From positions 149,712,762 through 149,776,761 of the forward strand of contig NC_135718.1 of the NCBI RefSeq assembly GCF_964656455.1: 64,000 bases of DNA. Reading direction: 5' to 3'. Position numbers and translations under genes: made by a program. Origin of the DNA: Halichoerus grypus (Eukaryota; Chordata; Mammalia; Carnivora; Phocidae). The notes under the pieces were generated by a model. It was given only the letters and a program-made list of their open reading frames with translations, was not told where the DNA came from and did no database searches. Of this stretch, positions 1-11,065 are shown in pieces (the stretch's first letter is position 1; each line of letters starts with the position of its first letter).

Positions 1-319
1 CCACTAATCCATTTTGAGTGCCCTAACTGTCCACAGGAAAATATATAAAGAAAACCAAAAGAACTTTTTGGACCCGTCTCTCTCCTCACCCCAGGCACCC
101 AGCCAGCCGGCCTCTTATTAACCAAAGGTTCTGCTCTCCATCAGCTGTCTGCACAGGCCTGGCTCCTACTCTCACACTGACCTCTGCCTCCCCTCCCCCC
201 AAAGCCACAGGCAAGCTACACATCCCAGGGACACTCCTGGGGACATTCGGAGCCGTCAGCATCAGCCCCACACCCCAACTTCACCCCAGCTCCTATCTTT
301 AATAAAAGATTAAGAGAGG

Positions 320-490
320 GATGCCTGGGTGGCGCAGTCAGTTAAGCGTCCGACTCTTGATTTCGGCTCAGGTCATGATCTCAGGGGCGACAGATCGAGC
401 CCCGCATCAGGCTCTATGCTCTGCGCAGAGTCAGCTCGGGATTCTCTCTCCCTCTTCCTCTCCCCCTCGCTCTCCAAAATAAATCTTTTG
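320..490 (+). mobile_element. Can-SINE, older subfamily
   Basis: Forward tRNA-derived carnivore SINE. The head is GATGCCTGGGTGGCGCAG and the body carries the CTCTTGATTTCGGCTCAG variant typical of older Can-SINEs, then a CT-rich stretch and an AAATAAATCTTTT tail. It is flanked by a 15-bp TSD with one mismatch (AATAAAAGATTAAGA at 301-315, AATAAAGGATTAAGA at 491-505). Confidence 0.95.
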
Positions 491-505
491 AATAAAGGAT
501 TAAGA

Positions 506-2083
506 TATTACTTGCTCCCATGGAAATCTTAGTTCTTGAATTCCTAGGATTCATTTTAATAGATTCCAGTTCTCTGCAAAGTTCTCCATCTTCTCTCATC
601 CCTTAAACTTACTAATCACTGCTGTTTTAAAGCCCCCGTGTGGTAACTACATGCACGGAGCTCCTGTGCAGGTCTATTCCTTTTGTTTTTCATCTTGTGT
701 TTCATTTGATTTGACTCTCAAACATCCTGGTCATGTGTCACTGACTGTAATACATTGTATATGAAAAATCATCTTCCTCCAGAGAGGAATTCTGTGCCTT
801 TCACAGGCAAGTGGATAGAGAAGTGGCACCGCCTTGATTCAGCCCAGCTGATCAGAAGCTAAGTGTCGGCCTTGGGAGGGCTGGTCTATTCCCCCTTTGC
901 CCTCTCTCCCAACATAGAACCGGTCAGGACTCTGAGCTGATAGCGGGGCGGGGGGGGGGGTGTTTACCAGGACCCCTCCCCTCTTGGGTGAGCCCTAGAA
1001 CCGCAATTTGTCTCCCCAGTTCTGCAAGATCACTGAAAGCTCTGTGCACCTGTTTAGCTTCTTTGCTGCCACTTACAAGTCCACAAAAAAAAGTGAGGGG
1101 AACGTGACACCTAATGTCAGGCTCACCTCTCCATCCCTCCCTTCTCCCCAGGACTCACCCCCTTAGCAGCCTCCAGACAGACCTTATATCATTTATATTC
1201 ACACACAGGATAGGCATGTATATGCTTTTCTAGTCCCCCCGGTGGAAGGATGGGTAGGATACAAACTGCTCTGACAAAACCAGGAGAAGCCTGAGAAAGA
1301 AACAGCTCGCTGTATGTCAGCTTCTCAGCCCAACCTCTATGCTTTGCTCCTTTCAGATGTTCCAACCCTTCAGATCTCTCTGCTGCCTCGCTTCCAGTTG
1401 CAAAAGCATGCTTCTCAGCTACACCCAGTCTGCAGTGGACACCGTGTCTTGGTCCCCCACCCCGACCATAAACCCTGTGTTTTCATTGCAGAGATTTCCG
1501 CTTGAATCTTAATATTCTTGTGCAATAAACTATTTTCATCTTACTGGTACTCCTCTTGTATCTCTCTGCAGTTCTATATACAAACATTCTTTAAGACCTT
1601 TCCAGAGTGCTCCTCTCCTCAGGTCTGCTCACATGAGGGGGGTTGCTCATCTGCTTCCTGCCTCTCGTGGACACGGCTTTCCTAGCAGGCTCTGAGATTT
1701 TGTTTGCAAACTCATCTTGCATAGGAGTGTTTCCTCCTTTTTTACCCCTCCCCGACAGCTGACACCATGGTTGGGCCATGCCCTGTAGGATATGCAACTC
1801 TGAACAAGGCTGCAAGGCAGGCTTTTAGGATCTTCTCCATTATGGACAAGGAAGCACAGGATATCAATCAGATCTGTGGCGCTGTCCAGCCGTGGGTCCC
1901 ATCACTGAGGGCCGCCGTGAATGACCGCCTCCAGCACACTGGTGACGGAGTCTGGTCCTGCTCTCCCTCCATGTGCAAGGTGCACAGACACCATTTGCTG
2001 GGGCAGGTTTTGAAGTCTGAGACAGCACTCGCCGCACCTTCCATTCCTGGTCCAAAAACTGTTCCTTTTGGTCTTAAATTCAA
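506..2083. other. Unique sequence, no gene recognised
   Basis: No repeat or exon is recognised. A G-rich run lies at about 944-961. A TTTTCATTGCAG acceptor-like string near 1480-1492 and an AATAAA near 1524 occur without a supporting coding frame. The open frame at 1767-2126 runs into the following SINE and resembles no known protein. Confidence 0.5.
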
Positions 2084-2254
2084 TTTTTTTTTAAGATTTT
2101 ATTTGTTTGAGAGAGAGAATGCATGAGCAGAAGAGAGAGGGGCAGAGAGGGAGAGGGAGAAGGGAGCCCGACGTAGGGCTAGATCCCAGGACCCTGAGAT
2201 CATGACCTGAGCTGAAGGCAGACACCTAACCGAATGAGCCACTCAAGTGCCCCC
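2084..2254 (-). mobile_element. Can-SINE, reverse
   Basis: Reverse-complement Can-SINE. It starts with a poly-T and TAAGATTTTATTTGTTTGA, passes a GA-rich tract, and ends with a degenerate head (GCCACTCAAGTGCCCC). A short AATTTT repeat borders both ends, so the TSD is weak and the copy looks diverged. Confidence 0.93.
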
Positions 2255-2592
2255 AATTTTGTTAAAAAACATTCCTAGAGGAGAGAACAGAGGAGTTTGT
2301 GTTTGGAACAGAGGAGAGACGATTTTGAATGTGTTTACTATAGTCACAAAAAGTCCACAAAGAAATGTTAATATGGCCCTCTTAACTATTAAAAAGCTTG
2401 CATTCTTTTAAAAAATGTTATAAATTCTTTAATATATAGAAATAGATAATTCAATGACAAATGCATGGGTGGGGGGAGACCGCGAGCATATAGTCGATAA
2501 ATGTTAAATGATAACTCAAGGTTATAATTCAGGGTGAGAATTTTATTTTTAGCTTATTTTAAACACATTTTCTGCGATCATTAATATATTGT
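2255..2592. other. AT-rich unique spacer
   Basis: AT-rich sequence between two SINEs. I see no gene, RNA or recognisable repeat in it. Confidence 0.4.
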
Positions 2593-2605
2593 CCAGGATG
2601 CTTTT

Positions 2606-2812
2606 TTTTTTTTTAAAAGATTTTATTTATTTATTTGAGAGAGAGAGACTGAGAGAGAGAGCACATGAGAGGGGGGGAGGGTCGGGAGGGTCAGAGGGAG
2701 AAGCAGACTCCCCGCTGAGCAGGGAGCCCGATGTGGGACTCGATCCAGGGACTCCAGGATCATGACCTGAGCTGAAGGCAGTCGCCCAACCAACTGAGCC
2801 ACCCAGGCGCCC
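2606..2812 (-). mobile_element. Can-SINE, reverse, with clear TSD
   Basis: Reverse Can-SINE with poly-T, TTTTATTTATTTATTTGA, a long GA-rich block, the B-box region and a CACCCAGGCGCCCC head. A perfect 13-bp TSD CCAGGATGCTTTT occurs at 2593-2605 and 2813-2825, indicating a fairly recent insertion. Confidence 0.97.
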
Positions 2813-2825
2813 CCAGGATGCTTTT

Positions 2826-3319
2826 CTTAAGCTCACAACCCAAAGGGAAATGAATGATACAATGAGACCTATTTGTTCTCCCTCACCCACACCTCCCAGA
2901 CAAATTGGCCCTTTGGGGAGGAAAAGCTAGGGGTCTCCTGGAGAAAGAGTAAAGAGCAGAGTCCAGGCCTGCCGTGGAAGGCTACTAGAGAGGGGAGGAT
3001 TTAAGAGCTCTCCGAGGACAGCACCAGCTTAGAAAGACACAGAGTGCTAATGGGCGTATTTATCACTCGCTCCCTAACTAGCAGAGCCCAGGAAGACATA
3101 CAGCCTGAAGGAGGGAAAGGAAGCTGAATCAGCCTACAGGAAAAAGTAAATAAAGCTAACAATTCAAAGTTAGGAACAGCTTCCACCAAACTTCCACAGA
3201 AAAGCCTTCCCGATGCCCCCAAACTAACATCAGGGTGCTCTGCTGTTACTATTTCTTCGGTGCACCTGTCGCCGTTCACCCCACTGCAACAATGCTGGGT
3301 GTGTGTTTAGATCCCAGCC
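2826..3319. other. Unique sequence
   Basis: No gene or repeat recognised. Short reverse-strand open frames here have no similarity I can name. Confidence 0.4.
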
Positions 3320-3405
3320 CAGGAGCCCAAGGACTGGGTCTGCTCCCTTCCCTGCTGAAGCCCCAGGGCCCAGTAAACTTCTCTTAAATGAATGTAGCAC
3401 ACAAG
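3320..3405 (+). repeat. L2 3' end fragment (possible)
   Basis: Carries the L2 tail arrangement: an AGGACTGGGTCTG stretch, then CCCCAGGGCCCAGTAA, then a TAAATGAATG end. Old and short, so the family call rests on pattern recall. Confidence 0.45.
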
Positions 3406-3470
3406 CAAAAATATTCTTATAACATTCCTGGTTTCTAAACAAATCAACTTTATTTGCTTAATTTCATTTT

Positions 3471-3667
3471 TTTTTTTTTAAGATTTTATTTATTTGACAG
3501 AGAGAGAGACACAGCAAGAGAGGGAACACAAACAAGGGGGAGTGGGAGAGGGAGAAGCAGGCTTCCTGCCGAGCAGGGAGCCCAATGCAGGGCTCGATCC
3601 CAGGACCCTGGGATCATGACCTGAGCCAAAGGCAGATGCTTAACCAACTGAGCCACCCCGGCGCCCC
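3471..3667 (-). mobile_element. Can-SINE, reverse, with TSD
   Basis: Reverse Can-SINE with a full tail, GA-rich tract, AGCAGGGAGCCCAATGC region, B box and GCCACCCCGGCGCCCC head. A 15-bp TSD with one mismatch flanks it: GCTTAATTTCATTTT at 3456-3470 and GCTTAGTTTCATTTT at 3668-3682. Confidence 0.97.
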
Positions 3668-3984
3668 GCTTAGTTTCATTTTATGGGGGGAAAAAATGAC
3701 TTGAGCTGTTAGTCGTCTCTGGCTCAAGTAGGGGTGACTCCTGGGCTTCTATCCCTAGGAGCACCCCAAGTGATCTCAGGATTGTGCCGGTGGAAGGCAG
3801 AGAACACGAGGAAGTCACAATCCTCGCCCCTTTCAGGCAGACAAGACAGCTCAGGTCGGCAAAGTGATGACCTTAACCTGGATTAGTTGGAGAATGAAAA
3901 CTTTAAGGAAATGGAATGTGGGACAACCTATCTGAGGCACCTCTAGTCCTCTTTAGAAAAGGGCAGGCATATCATAATATATAC

Positions 3985-4080
3985 AAAGCGCTCCCACACA
4001 CAGATTCCTTCACACAACCTCACTTAACAGGGAGGTCCTGCAGGGGCTACTACACCCAGTTCACAGGCTGGGGAAGGTCA
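3985..4080 (-). repeat. MIR-like fragment (weak)
   Basis: The order of a cytosine-rich start, a CACTTAACAGGGAGG stretch and a cleared CCCAGTTCACAG segment resembles reverse-strand MIR. The match is poor. Confidence 0.3.
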
Positions 4081-4999
4081 GTCGTGCTCAGAGGAAATGC
4101 TGGGCCGGAGCACCCGCTGTGGGGGGGTGGGGGCGGGCTCCGTCTATGGAGCGCGGAACAGGGTGAGGCAAGAGGAGGGACAGACTGGAAGGGACACTTT
4201 GCCCATGGCTAGTTGTGCTTTGTGTTGTGACAACAGTGCAGACCTTCGGGAAAGGGGAATGACCCCTAACCCTACCCCAGGGTTCAGAAAACACTGAAGC
4301 TCGTGCTGATCTCTATCACTGCAGGCTCCGGAGGGACCAGAATGAATGGTTTGGCTTCAGTGAGAAGCATGTGGGGTGCTGGAGGGGTGACAGCCATCCC
4401 GCTCCTGGCTTCTGGGTCTCGGGTCTATCATTGGGAAGAGAATCATTTCCAAGGGGAAACTGCTTAGAACCTTATTTTTACTGAGATGCTTCCTTTTTGG
4501 GCACTCATTTCTCCCCGCTTACGTCTCCTCAGGGCCCCCCTGTTTTACTCATGACCCCTGAGCCCCTGGCCTCCCTCTGAGAAGGTCACTCTGGACCTGT
4601 GTAAAGACCACTGGTCTTAGCCAAAACGATGGAGAGGATGCCAGCCGATTCCTGGGGCAACAAAGACAGATGCCCTCCCTAACTTCTCTTTCTCTCACCT
4701 TCTGCCAAAGTTTCTCTGGATAAAGTCAGGCTCAGGGGATGGGTCCATAGCATTGCTTTTGTCTTCTTATTCAATACACTCTTCATATTTTATTTTGTTT
4801 TAGTTTTTGTTAAAGCAAAGCTTTCTGTCTGAAGAATTACCCCTCTTAGCATCACAGCTACCTGCCTCCAACACAACATGTGTTTCTCTGACCTTTCTCT
4901 GGGCTCCCAGGGTTCCGGTTCTAAGACCCTGTACCTAAAAAGCTCGACCGCCCTGAAAACCAAATACCGCCTTAGGTTGCCACTGGTGTGTTTCCTCTA
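4081..4999. other. Unique sequence
   Basis: GC-moderate sequence. No exon, RNA gene or repeat recognised. Confidence 0.4.
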
Positions 5000-5162
5000 C
5001 TAACAAAGTTCATTGTTCTTACAAAGCCAAGTCTCCACCAGAGGAGAACAGAATTTGTAGATGTCAGAAGCAGGAAGAAACTGCCAGAAATACAGTCGAT
5101 GCTAAAACAAACAACAGTGCCTTGAACACAGAGGGGGACAATAAATACGTGAATGAACAAAC
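5000..5162 (+). repeat. L2 3' end
   Basis: The segment ends in the L2 pattern: AACAGTGCCTTGAACACAG, then GGGGGACAATAAATACG and a TGAATGAACAAA terminus. Upstream extent is uncertain. Confidence 0.55.
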
Positions 5163-5299
5163 AGTCTCAAGAACCGACCCTCACCTTACTTCCTGAGTGC
5201 GTTCCTGAGCTGCACACATCCCAAGCCTCAAACCTGCCTACTGTGGACTGAGAAAGGTCTGCCTTTCCCCCCCGCCCTTCTCTCTCCACCAGAAACACT

Positions 5300-5860
5300 C
5301 TGAGACCTTGCATGAGAGGTGTGTTAGCAATGCACACTTTCTTCATTACAAGGTAATGATTCTACGTTCTTTAAACCTGCAAATGCAAAGTGCCAGTGAG
5401 TACAAATTATAATCATTATTTACATAAACTTTCTAAAAGTGAACTGGAGACTCTCTTGCATAGGGTAACTCTCTGCTTTAAGGAAAAAAAAAAAAGATAG
5501 CCTCCAGGGCACCCAGGCACAAGTGAAAGGTGCCTTTGGGGTTCAGAAATAAATTTGATATGTGTTATAAAACCATGTATTGAAATGTTTACCTCGACTC
5601 CCTTAAGGTTTCCTCCTGCAAATCGGCTAATGCGCCAACAGGAGCAGCAGGTACTCGGAACTGCAAAGCTCCGAAATTTTAATAATTTCCTATACGCCAC
5701 TGAACAAGGACTATTAAAACAGCTGGACTTAGATGATTCATAAAGAAAGTATTTATGGAAACAATTACAGGCACCATTAGGAATTTTTCTCAGAAATCTC
5801 TTAATCATAGTTTAATTGAACCCTCATCTCAACTTCAGATTTTTATTTAAATTGTTTCTA
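5300..5860. other. AT-rich unique block, candidate conserved non-coding element
   Basis: Repeat-free except for an A-run near 5482-5494. It holds several TAAT/ATTA cores, an AAATGCAAA string and TTAATCATAGTTTAATTG near the end. A 130-codon reverse frame (5416-5808) lies inside, but it crosses the A-run and its protein resembles nothing I know. Conservation is guessed from base texture, not measured. Confidence 0.3.
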
Positions 5861-5864
5861 TGCT

Positions 5865-6355
5865 TTGACTTTGGAACACCAACCCCTTTCGGACCTCCCT
5901 CCAAACATTAAGCTCCGCTCAAACCCAGAAGCCTCTCCTCCTGCCTTTCCTCAACCCTCGCAGGGCTTCAGCCCCTCGCCGACCCCCTTCCACTCTGGGG
6001 CAAGGAAGAACCTACCCTGTGGCTGCTTTCAAATAATCATAGGACTGGTCTTGGTTGTTTTCCTGTCCTTTACAGAGTTTCTCTGCTTTCTCAGTACAAG
6101 ACCAAAACAAAACAAAACAAAAGGGCAGCTAGGGGAGGGTGTGAAGTTAGGGAGGTAGGTCTACAAACTGCCCCTCTGAGCTAAAAGCAGAAAACCTCAT
6201 AACTAGATTCTAAACGAGGTATGTGTTCACTCAACTCTTACATGTGACAGGAATAATCGCAATAGTCTTGCATAGAATTCCCGAATATTTTCTTAAAGAT
6301 TCCACATCTTATACTCAACATCCTGAATAAAGTGTTAAAGAGTCTGTGAATGGAG
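5865..6355. other. Unique sequence with (AAAAC)n run
   Basis: A short CAAAA pentamer run lies near 6103-6121. Otherwise no gene or repeat is recognised. Confidence 0.4.
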
Positions 6356-6370
6356 TGCTCAGGTGGTATT

Positions 6371-6563
6371 TTTTTTTAATTTATTTATGAGAGCGAGCGT
6401 GCGTGCACACGCACAAGTAGGAGGGGCAGAGGGAGAGGGAACCCCAAGCAGACTCTGCACTGAGCTCAGAGCCCGATGTGGGGCTCGATCTCACGACCCT
6501 GAGACCACAACCTGAGCCAAAACCAAGAGTCGGACGCTCCATCTACTGAACCACCCGGGTGCT
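6371..6563 (-). mobile_element. Can-SINE, reverse, older subfamily
   Basis: Reverse SINE with a TTAATTTATTTATGAGAG tail, the AACCAAGAGTCGGACGCTCC variant and a CCACCCGGGTGC head. Its flanks are similar: TGCTCAGGTGGTATTTT from about 6356 and TGCTCCGGTGGTTTTAC from about 6564. The divergence suggests an old insertion. Confidence 0.92.
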
Positions 6564-6579
6564 GCTCCGGTGGTTTTAC

Positions 6580-6959
6580 AACCAGTAAATGAGCTGGGGT
6601 GGTGAGTGCTAAGAGTCTCCTCATGGCTCTGGAACGACGAAATGAGGAACGGTGTGACCTGTGTGCACCGCCCCTCACACCCGCTCACTCATGGTCTTCC
6701 ATCCTCTCTGGACCTCACCAGTCACACGGGGCCTTACCCTTGCCCCCACAAGGAATGCAAATGTCCACACGGACAAATGGAAGTTACTTTTCTTTTCTCG
6801 TTTTATTGTCAGCGGCTTCATGCCTTTTCAGAATGATGCAGAATGTGCCAGTCATGATCAACAGGAAGCATCAGGAGTCCCCGAAGAGGTCAAACACAGC
6901 ACAACCTCATTGCCAACCAGCAACAGCCGCTGCCACGGGCCACCTGTGTTTGGCCACAT
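6580..6959. other. Unique sequence
   Basis: Overlapping short frames occupy three phases here (e.g. 6599-6976 and 6661-7008), which argues against any of them being coding. No repeat recognised. Confidence 0.35.
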
Positions 6960-7240
6960 GCCTGTCAGGCTTATGACCTTGATTAATAAAAATCACAGTG
7001 GAGGCTGATGGAGCATCAAGTGATTTTCACTAAAAATTATTAAAAAAAAAATCCAGCTTGATGAAAGAAGCATCAATGTGCATCTTTGGCCCATCAATAG
7101 AACACAGATCCCCTCAGTGGTATCGATACCACTAGGCCATCCTCATAGAGAATCCACATAATGCAGGGAGCACCCAGTCCTTAATAAGCCCTTTAATTAA
7201 CACCAGTCAGATAAAAAGGGCTCTCAAATGTCCACTCACG
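6960..7240. other. Candidate conserved non-coding element
   Basis: Repeat-free and AT-rich. Includes TTGATTAATAAAAATCACAG, an AAAATTATTAAA stretch, CTTTAATTAACACC and an AGATAAAAAGG GATA-like site. Texture suggests constraint; no alignment was possible. Confidence 0.3.
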
Positions 7241-7454
7241 CTCAAGGAAGAAATGTAGCATACTGGCCACTATCAGACATTGTTCCTTGTATCTCGCAAT
7301 AATACTGCTCAGTAATCCAGCTGAGGGTGAACATTAATGGCAGGCACTTAAGCAACGTGATAGTCCCTAAAACACGGGCACAGCCTCTAACTCGGCCACA
7401 CCACACACAGCAATTAGCCTGCCAAAATGCAAAGAGTAGATGGAGAGACCCACA

Positions 7455-7690
7455 AGGGTATTCGTCACAACATCGCTTTATCATAGCAAAGAGTTTTTTA
7501 ATTCACTGGGGGAATGATTATATAATCATTATAATTTATCATTATAATTTAATACAAGAGAACACTGTGAGGCTATTACACAGGAATGCGGACTATCTAT
7601 ATATACGGACGCGCAAGGATTCTGTAATTTGCTACAGAGTAAAAAGGGAAGCTGTAGAAGTATGTACTGTATGACCCCATCTTCCTGTTA
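7455..7690 (+). repeat. L1M 3' ORF2/UTR fragment
   Basis: Follows the L1M order: GGGTATTCGTCACAACATCG, a TTCACTGGGGGAATGATTAT segment, a GAGGCTATTACACAGGAATG segment, and GTATGTACTGTATGACCCC. Frames are broken, so this is a dead fragment. Confidence 0.7.
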
Positions 7691-7739
7691 AAAATCAGGA
7701 GCTGGCATCTGAGTGCTCATGCTCCGGGGCTTTGTTAAA

Positions 7740-7890
7740 TATTGACATGGGTTTTTAAATTTAACATCACTAACAGACCTAGGACTTACTTAATATTCTC
7801 CATTTGAAAACCGAGGAAAGTCAGGCTCTTGGTGTAAAGATTTGCCCGAGGTCAAAAATCCAGTGAGCTGTGGGTCAGGCACTGATGTGT
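7740..7890 (-). repeat. MIR, reverse
   Basis: Reverse MIR pattern: CTCCATTTGAAAACCGAGG, then AAGATTTGCCCGAGGTC, then AATCCAGTGAGCTG. The core is recognisable and the edges are vague. Confidence 0.65.
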
Positions 7891-7989
7891 GTTATGTGCA
7901 TTAAAAAAAAAAAAAAGAAATGCAAGATTACCAGAGGTGTTAATGGTGATAAGCTCTCTAGAGAGGGAGAAGGAAAGTATGATTTTTAG

Positions 7990-8164
7990 GAACGCCTGGG
8001 TGGCTCAGTCGGTTAAGCATCTGCCTTGGGCTCAGTTTATGATCCCAGGGTCCTGGGATAGAGTCCTGCATCGGGCTCCCTGCTCCGCGGGGAGCCTGCT
8101 TCTCCCTCTGCCCCTCTCCCCTGCTCATGCTCTCTCTCTCAAATAAATAATTTTAAAAAAAAAG
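7990..8164 (+). mobile_element. Can-SINE, forward
   Basis: Forward SINE with head GAACGCCTGGGTGGCTCAG, GGTTAAGCATCTGCC, the repeated CCCAGGGTCCTGGG palindrome, a CT-rich stretch and an AAATAAATAATTTTAAAA tail. Flanks GTATGATTT and ATACGATTT look like a diverged TSD. Confidence 0.96.
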
Positions 8165-8179
8165 AAAATACGATTTCAT

Positions 8180-8719
8180 TCTCTTCTCAACTATTAGAAT
8201 TTATTTGCCCCATCAAGAAATTCTAGTTGTAAATTAAAAAAGACGGACAGACAGAAAATCCAGCAGACCTCCAGTGTGAATTCCTGAATAGGTTAACCCA
8301 CGCCGTCAGCCAAACCATCACCTCAAACACAGCATTTAAAGGGTTTGGTTTGGTTTTTCCTGGAATAGAGCACTGAGCAGTAGTCAACATATTCTGGATA
8401 ATAAGACTCATTACCTGATACACATATTGAAGCTGTGAATCATATCAACTCCCCCCCCCCATTTGGCCCAAAGATTCCAAGCATCTGCGATACATACATA
8501 CATAAATATCCACGTGTATCATGGCAGTGGGCCCTTGGCACGAGGCCACAGGGGAAGGACAGGTTTTGCCTGATGAGGTTACCAAAGTGGGAGAATTTGG
8601 AGCCAGAAGGAAAACAATGAGCAGGGCAACACAGGAGGTCCTCATGTAAGCTTCTGTCCTTTCAAAACCCAAGAATCAAACCCCAGCCCTGGAAAAGTCA
8701 CAGCAGCCTCCCAAGTCCA
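8180..8719. other. Unique sequence with a C-run
   Basis: A run of about ten or eleven C lies at 8450-8460. No gene or repeat recognised. Confidence 0.4.
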
Positions 8720-8840
8720 GATCGCAACGTCTCCATTTTATAAGTGAGAAAATTAACTCGTGGCAAGTGCACTTGCCTCAGTTCGGCCAGGCGCATAGGT
8801 TCGACATGCACTCTGGACCCCGTGTGCTCTATGTACGCCA
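8720..8840 (-). repeat. MIR, reverse
   Basis: Reverse MIR pattern: CTCCATTTTATAAGTGAG, AAATTAACTCG, a degraded ACTTGCCTCAGTTCGGCC core and GGTTCGACATGCACTC. Confidence 0.6.
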
Positions 8841-9616
8841 TCCATCCACCTGCCGCCCCCGTTAAGATACCTGCTGTCCGTGGCAACCACCACCTCGCCC
8901 CACACAGGCCACACAGCAGACCCCCAACTCCAGCTGGACACGAGCGAGGGAGGCAGTTACGAAGAAGGAAGAAACCTCCCAGTTCCTACAGCATCCCCGT
9001 CCCCCGCTCACGTGCACGCGTGAAAAGCATCCGGGACATCAGTCCACGGGGCCACGCTTTCTTCTTCCCAGGACACAGCAGATAAAACTGCTTCCTAAAA
9101 GGTAAAACCGCAGGCAATAGGCTTTCCCGGCCATCTGTCTTTCCCTCCAGCAGCGATGTCATTACACCAAGCCCAGTGAATCCCAGAAGAAAGCTGAAAA
9201 CCTGACGCCGTTATTCATACAGGAGGAAGCGTCTTCCTAGAAGGCTGGGTGTTTCCAGGGCCGCTCTCCTGGAACGCAGTGCTGCCCACCAGGGGCGACG
9301 AGCCACTCTGAAGGTAGACGCAGTCTCTGGCAGTTCTTATTTGTAATCCTTTAAGAAAGGAAAAGGATTCGTCTGGTTTGGGTGGGAGAGGAAGGAAAGA
9401 GGCTCAAGGATGAAGGCAGAGCCAGGACCCTGATCCACAGCATGGGGGTAAACACCAGGCTGTGGAGAGCGGCTATTTGAAAGAGAGGTAGAAGGACCAG
9501 ATCCCTGGGGCCCATGAGATGGAAGGAAGATGCAAACAGGAACCTACACCCGAGGCCTAAACAAATAATTCTGGGGCTTAAGTCTGACTGCCCACATCCC
9601 CAGGGACAGCCTCACC
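8841..9616. other. Unique sequence
   Basis: No gene or repeat recognised. Overlapping frames on both strands at 8744-9085 and 8753-8941 have no known similarity. Confidence 0.4.
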
Positions 9617-9815
9617 TAACAGCTACTATTACCGAGCACCTACACGGGCCAGGCGCTGGTGGAGGCTCCGGACACACTTAGTCATTTGTCACAGGGACTC
9701 CAGGAGGCGCACGGTCTCATCCCCATTCTACAAGCAGAGGCAGGGCTGGAAGGTCCAGGAGCTTGCTCAGTGAGATAGCTGGGAAGTGACAGAGTCACAC
9801 TCCATCCCCAGGTGT
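9617..9815 (-). repeat. MIR, reverse
   Basis: Near-complete reverse MIR: CCGAGCACCTACACGGGCC, AGGCGCTGGTGGAGG, TCATCCCCATTCTACAAG, then AGCTTGCTCAGTGAGATAGC. Confidence 0.7.
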
Positions 9816-10646
9816 AACTGAATCCCACCCCCATACTCCCATTAAGCACCACATAAAGCTGCTATTACCCCAGAGGCCCTCCCCTAAGATGACCTGAAAA
9901 CTAAGTGAAAGACTGGTTTAGACCAAGCCATCAGCAAATGTTTCGGTGACAGCAAGCCTAGCAGGGCAGAGAAGAGACACTTCAAACTGGCCGCAGAAGC
10001 AGCATGGAGCCCACCATGCCCAGAGCTGTATCTGTCCTCCAGCCCAGGAAGCACCTGAGGGTGACCCCACATGGGCGGGCTCCTGGAAGGCACAGGCTGC
10101 CCCGGACACTCCCGACAACCTGCCTCTTGCCTGACCAGCTGGGCTCCAGGAACAGCGGGAGGATGGAGTCGGGGCCATTCAGTGAGGCAAACTGGTGTTG
10201 GATACGTTCTAATTCTATGAGCATACTACACTGATCATCACCACCCGGAGACCAGCAAGCCCCTCATCCGTCCTGAAGACCCTCGCTCAAGATGCAGGAC
10301 AAGGACACCTGTAGGACCTGGCCCAGGGTGGTGGTAGGAGTGGGGGCAGTAACAGTCACACCTGTCATCATCATGGAACCTTCCAGTGATGGCTCAGGGC
10401 ACACCCAGAGAGGCTTGGTTTGAGACGGGTCAGAGAACTCAGGACCCTGTCATTGTCGCAGCTCATCCATTCGCCTGATGTCTGGGGGCCAATAACGTTG
10501 CCCATTTGCACAGATTCGGGAGAAATGACTTCACTTCAAGTGACTTCACTTCAACCCCCAGTGAGACCTCAGGTCCCAGTGATTTTCAAAATCTAAAGTC
10601 TCAGAACTGCTTCAAGTAGAATCTTCTCTGGAAGCTCACATTTTAA
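9816..10646. other. Unique sequence with a 15-bp tandem duplication
   Basis: No gene recognised. A 15-bp unit TGACTTCACTTCAAG (10526-10540) is repeated directly at 10541-10555 with one change at its last base. Confidence 0.45.
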
Positions 10647-10656
10647 AACTGCTCTG

Positions 10657-10856
10657 GGGTGCCTGGGTGGCTCAATCGTTAAGCGTCTGCCTTCGGCTCA
10701 GGTCATGATCCCAGGGTCCTGGGATCGAGCCCTGCATCAGGCTCCCTGCTCCGTGGGAAGCCTGCTTCTCCCTCTCCCACTCCCCCTGCTTGTGTTCTCT
10801 CTCTCGCTACGTCTCTCTGTCAAACAAATAAAATCTTAAAAAAAAAAGAAAGAAAG
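10657..10856 (+). mobile_element. Can-SINE, forward, perfect TSD
   Basis: Full forward SINE with a GGTGCCTGGGTGGCTCAA head, CCTTCGGCTCAGGTCATGA, a CT-rich block and an AAACAAATAAAATCTTAAAA tail. The TSD AACTGCTCTG at 10647-10656 and 10860-10869 is perfect, so the copy is likely among the younger ones here. Confidence 0.97.
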
Positions 10857-10899
10857 TAGAACTGCTCTGATGGGCACGGAGGTGGGGCCTCCAGGCACC

Positions 10900-11065
10900 C
10901 AAAGACCCCGGTTCTGATCCCAAGTCGGCCACTTACCGACCATGAGGTTGTGATACCACAACTGTTTCTCCATCTCTAACAAAGGGGATAAATCCGCCTC
11001 CCTCAGGGTTCTTTGTGAGACATCAATGAGACTGCAGAAGTTCCCGGATGCCCGACCCGTGAGGG
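10900..11065 (+). repeat. MIR, forward
   Basis: Forward MIR pattern: CCGGTTCTGATCCCAAGTC, GGCCACTTACCGACCATGAG, TGTTTCTCCATCTCTAAC, then CCTCAGGGTTCTTTGTGAG. Confidence 0.65.

Noticed and set aside
7889..8146. 85-codon forward frame
   Set aside because: Most of it is the translated body of the Can-SINE at 7990-8164; similar frames recur in other SINE copies.
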